Assembly (NCBI GenBank): GCA_020058145.1
Contig: JAGVEP010000099.1
Coordinates: forward strand, 1 to 5,472
Length of the DNA: 5,472 nt
Direction of reading: 5' to 3'
DNA from: Phycisphaerae bacterium
GTDB lineage: Bacteria; Planctomycetota; Phycisphaerae; UBA1845; Fen-1342
The notes under the pieces: model-generated
What the model saw: the letters and a program-made list of their open reading frames with translations, nothing else
Told to the model about the DNA's origin: nothing
The model's database searches: none
Translations under genes and position numbers: made by a program
Shown: piece after piece, positions 4,962 to 5,472 of the stretch
Position numbering within the stretch: position 1 is the first letter of the stretch
How the letters are laid out: each line of letters starts with the position of its first letter

Positions 4962-5351
4962 AGAAACGCATACCGCGTCCGCCTCGATCTCGATCAGCAT
5001 GTCGGGGTGAATCAAGGCGCGAACTTCGACCATCGTCGTCGCCGGCGGATGGGTCGCGAAGAACTCGCGATGCGCCCGGCCGAATTCCGGCCAGCGCTTA
5101 ATGTCGGTGACGAACATGCGAGTGCGGACGACGTGCTCCAGGCCGGCGCCGAGGTCGTTCAATGCCTTGCGGATGATCTCCAGGCACCGCCGCGCCTGGG
5201 CATAGCCGTCGCCGGGCGCGAACACACCACCGTCGTCCGCGACAGGCGCCGTACCGGTCACATAGATGTGGTCCCCGGCCCGCACGGCGCGGCAATAGCC
5301 GACTTCGGTTTCCCAAGGAGCGTGGGAGTAGGCTCGCGAGACAGGCGTCAT
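4956..5351 (-). CDS. RidA-superfamily (YjgF/YER057c/UK114) protein lacking the catalytic arginine
   Basis: The 131-residue product spans a complete single Rid domain (about 5-127), a small trimeric fold. True RidA hydrolyses reactive enamines and imines made by PLP enzymes, using an arginine in a P-A-R-S-x-V-E-V motif. Here the matching stretch is PPATTMVEVRALIHPDMLIEIEADAV (from 102), with Thr105 in the arginine position, so imine deaminase activity is doubtful. Other family features are present: VRAGDHIYVTGTAP (23-36), AQARRCLEIIRKAL (51-64) and VVRTRMFVTD (74-83). This pattern fits the Rid subgroups without the arginine, whose roles are mostly unknown. ATG 5351 has a strong GGAGGT (5365-5360) 8 bases upstream. 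The stop TAG (4958-4956) lies inside an arm of the composite repeat, so the last residues may have been set by insertion of that element. Confidence 0.92.
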   Translation of the reverse strand: MTPVSRAYSHAPWETEVGYCRAVRAGDHIYVTGTAPVADDGGVFAPGDGYAQARRCLEIIRKALNDLGAGLEHVVRTRMFVTDIKRWPEFGRAHREFFATHPPATTMVEVRALIHPDMLIEIEADAVCVSL

Positions 5352-5357
5352 CGGCGT

Positions 5358-5472
5358 TTACCTCCAAAGATGCCTTAGCTCGACTTTTGCCATTTTGTGG
5401 TCCTTCACGCGGCCCGACTCAAGTGCTCCAGCAGCGTGAGGCGTAATCGTCTCGGGAGTTTTGCGACCCCCG
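5358..5472 (-). CDS. Possible 3' end of an operon partner upstream of the RidA-like gene (partial)
   Basis: Two minus-strand frames are open at the right edge. One ends in ...VKDHKMAKVELRHLWR and stops with TAA at 5360-5358. That stop overlaps the GGAGGT ribosome site of the RidA-like gene and leaves 6 bases to its ATG, a classic operon junction. The other ends in ...LRLTLLEHLSRAA and stops with TGA at 5407-5405. It has the higher third-position GC of the two and an amphipathic-helix look, and would leave a 53-bp gap. Neither tail is recognisable, and 22-37 open codons in GC-rich DNA can occur by chance. I favour some gene ending here but cannot choose the frame. Confidence 0.28.
   Translation of the reverse strand, partial: GGRKTPETITPHAAGALESGRVKDHKMAKVELRHLWR

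Noticed and set aside
1..5472. tRNA, rRNA, CRISPR array, insertion sequence or phage attachment site
   Set aside because: I found no cloverleaf, no regularly spaced direct repeats, no transposase or integrase motifs and no terminal repeats of an insertion sequence.

Overview
The window is GC-rich bacterial DNA that looks planctomycetal, most likely Phycisphaerae-like. This is inferred from protein style, not from a marker gene. The clues are a Ser/Thr kinase fused to a CxxCGYxLRGL...GRCPECG zinc ribbon and a polytopic membrane tail, a stand-alone FHA protein beside it, an RHS/YD-like gene scrap, and a palindromic 'TTGTAGCGGCC...GGCCGCTACAA' intergenic repeat. I see no rRNA, tRNA, CRISPR array, transposase or phage gene.

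Layout. Positions 1-89 hold the probable start of a minus-strand gene running off the left edge, behind a good sigma70-type promoter (109-137). Positions 90-344 have no gene but carry four or five closely packed dyads and a possible terminator. The kinase gene (345-2324, minus) and a small FHA gene (2495-2866, plus) are divergent and share a 170-bp control region, in which two opposing promoters overlap on one TATAATA core. Positions 2867-3203 contain no intact gene, but 2925-3107 has strong coding character and reads like a piece of an RHS/YD-repeat protein. A SplB-like radical SAM gene (3204-4091, minus) and a nitroreductase-family gene (4298-4867, plus) are divergent across 206 bp. The nitroreductase gene converges on a RidA-superfamily gene (4956-5351, minus). 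A 78-bp composite inverted repeat (4884-4961) fills the gap between them and supplies the stop codon of the RidA gene. At the right edge the sequence upstream of the RidA gene may be the tail of an operon partner.

How the genes may work together. The kinase and FHA protein form a plausible phospho-signalling pair: a membrane-anchored Thr/Ser kinase and a phosphothreonine reader, co-regulated from one promoter node. The radical SAM, nitroreductase and RidA-like proteins are separately transcribed enzymes, and nothing in the sequence ties them to one pathway.

No clearly new multi-gene system is visible. The points most worth following are the symmetric kinase/FHA promoter, the composite repeat at the RidA stop codon, and the structured gene-free stretch at 159-293.
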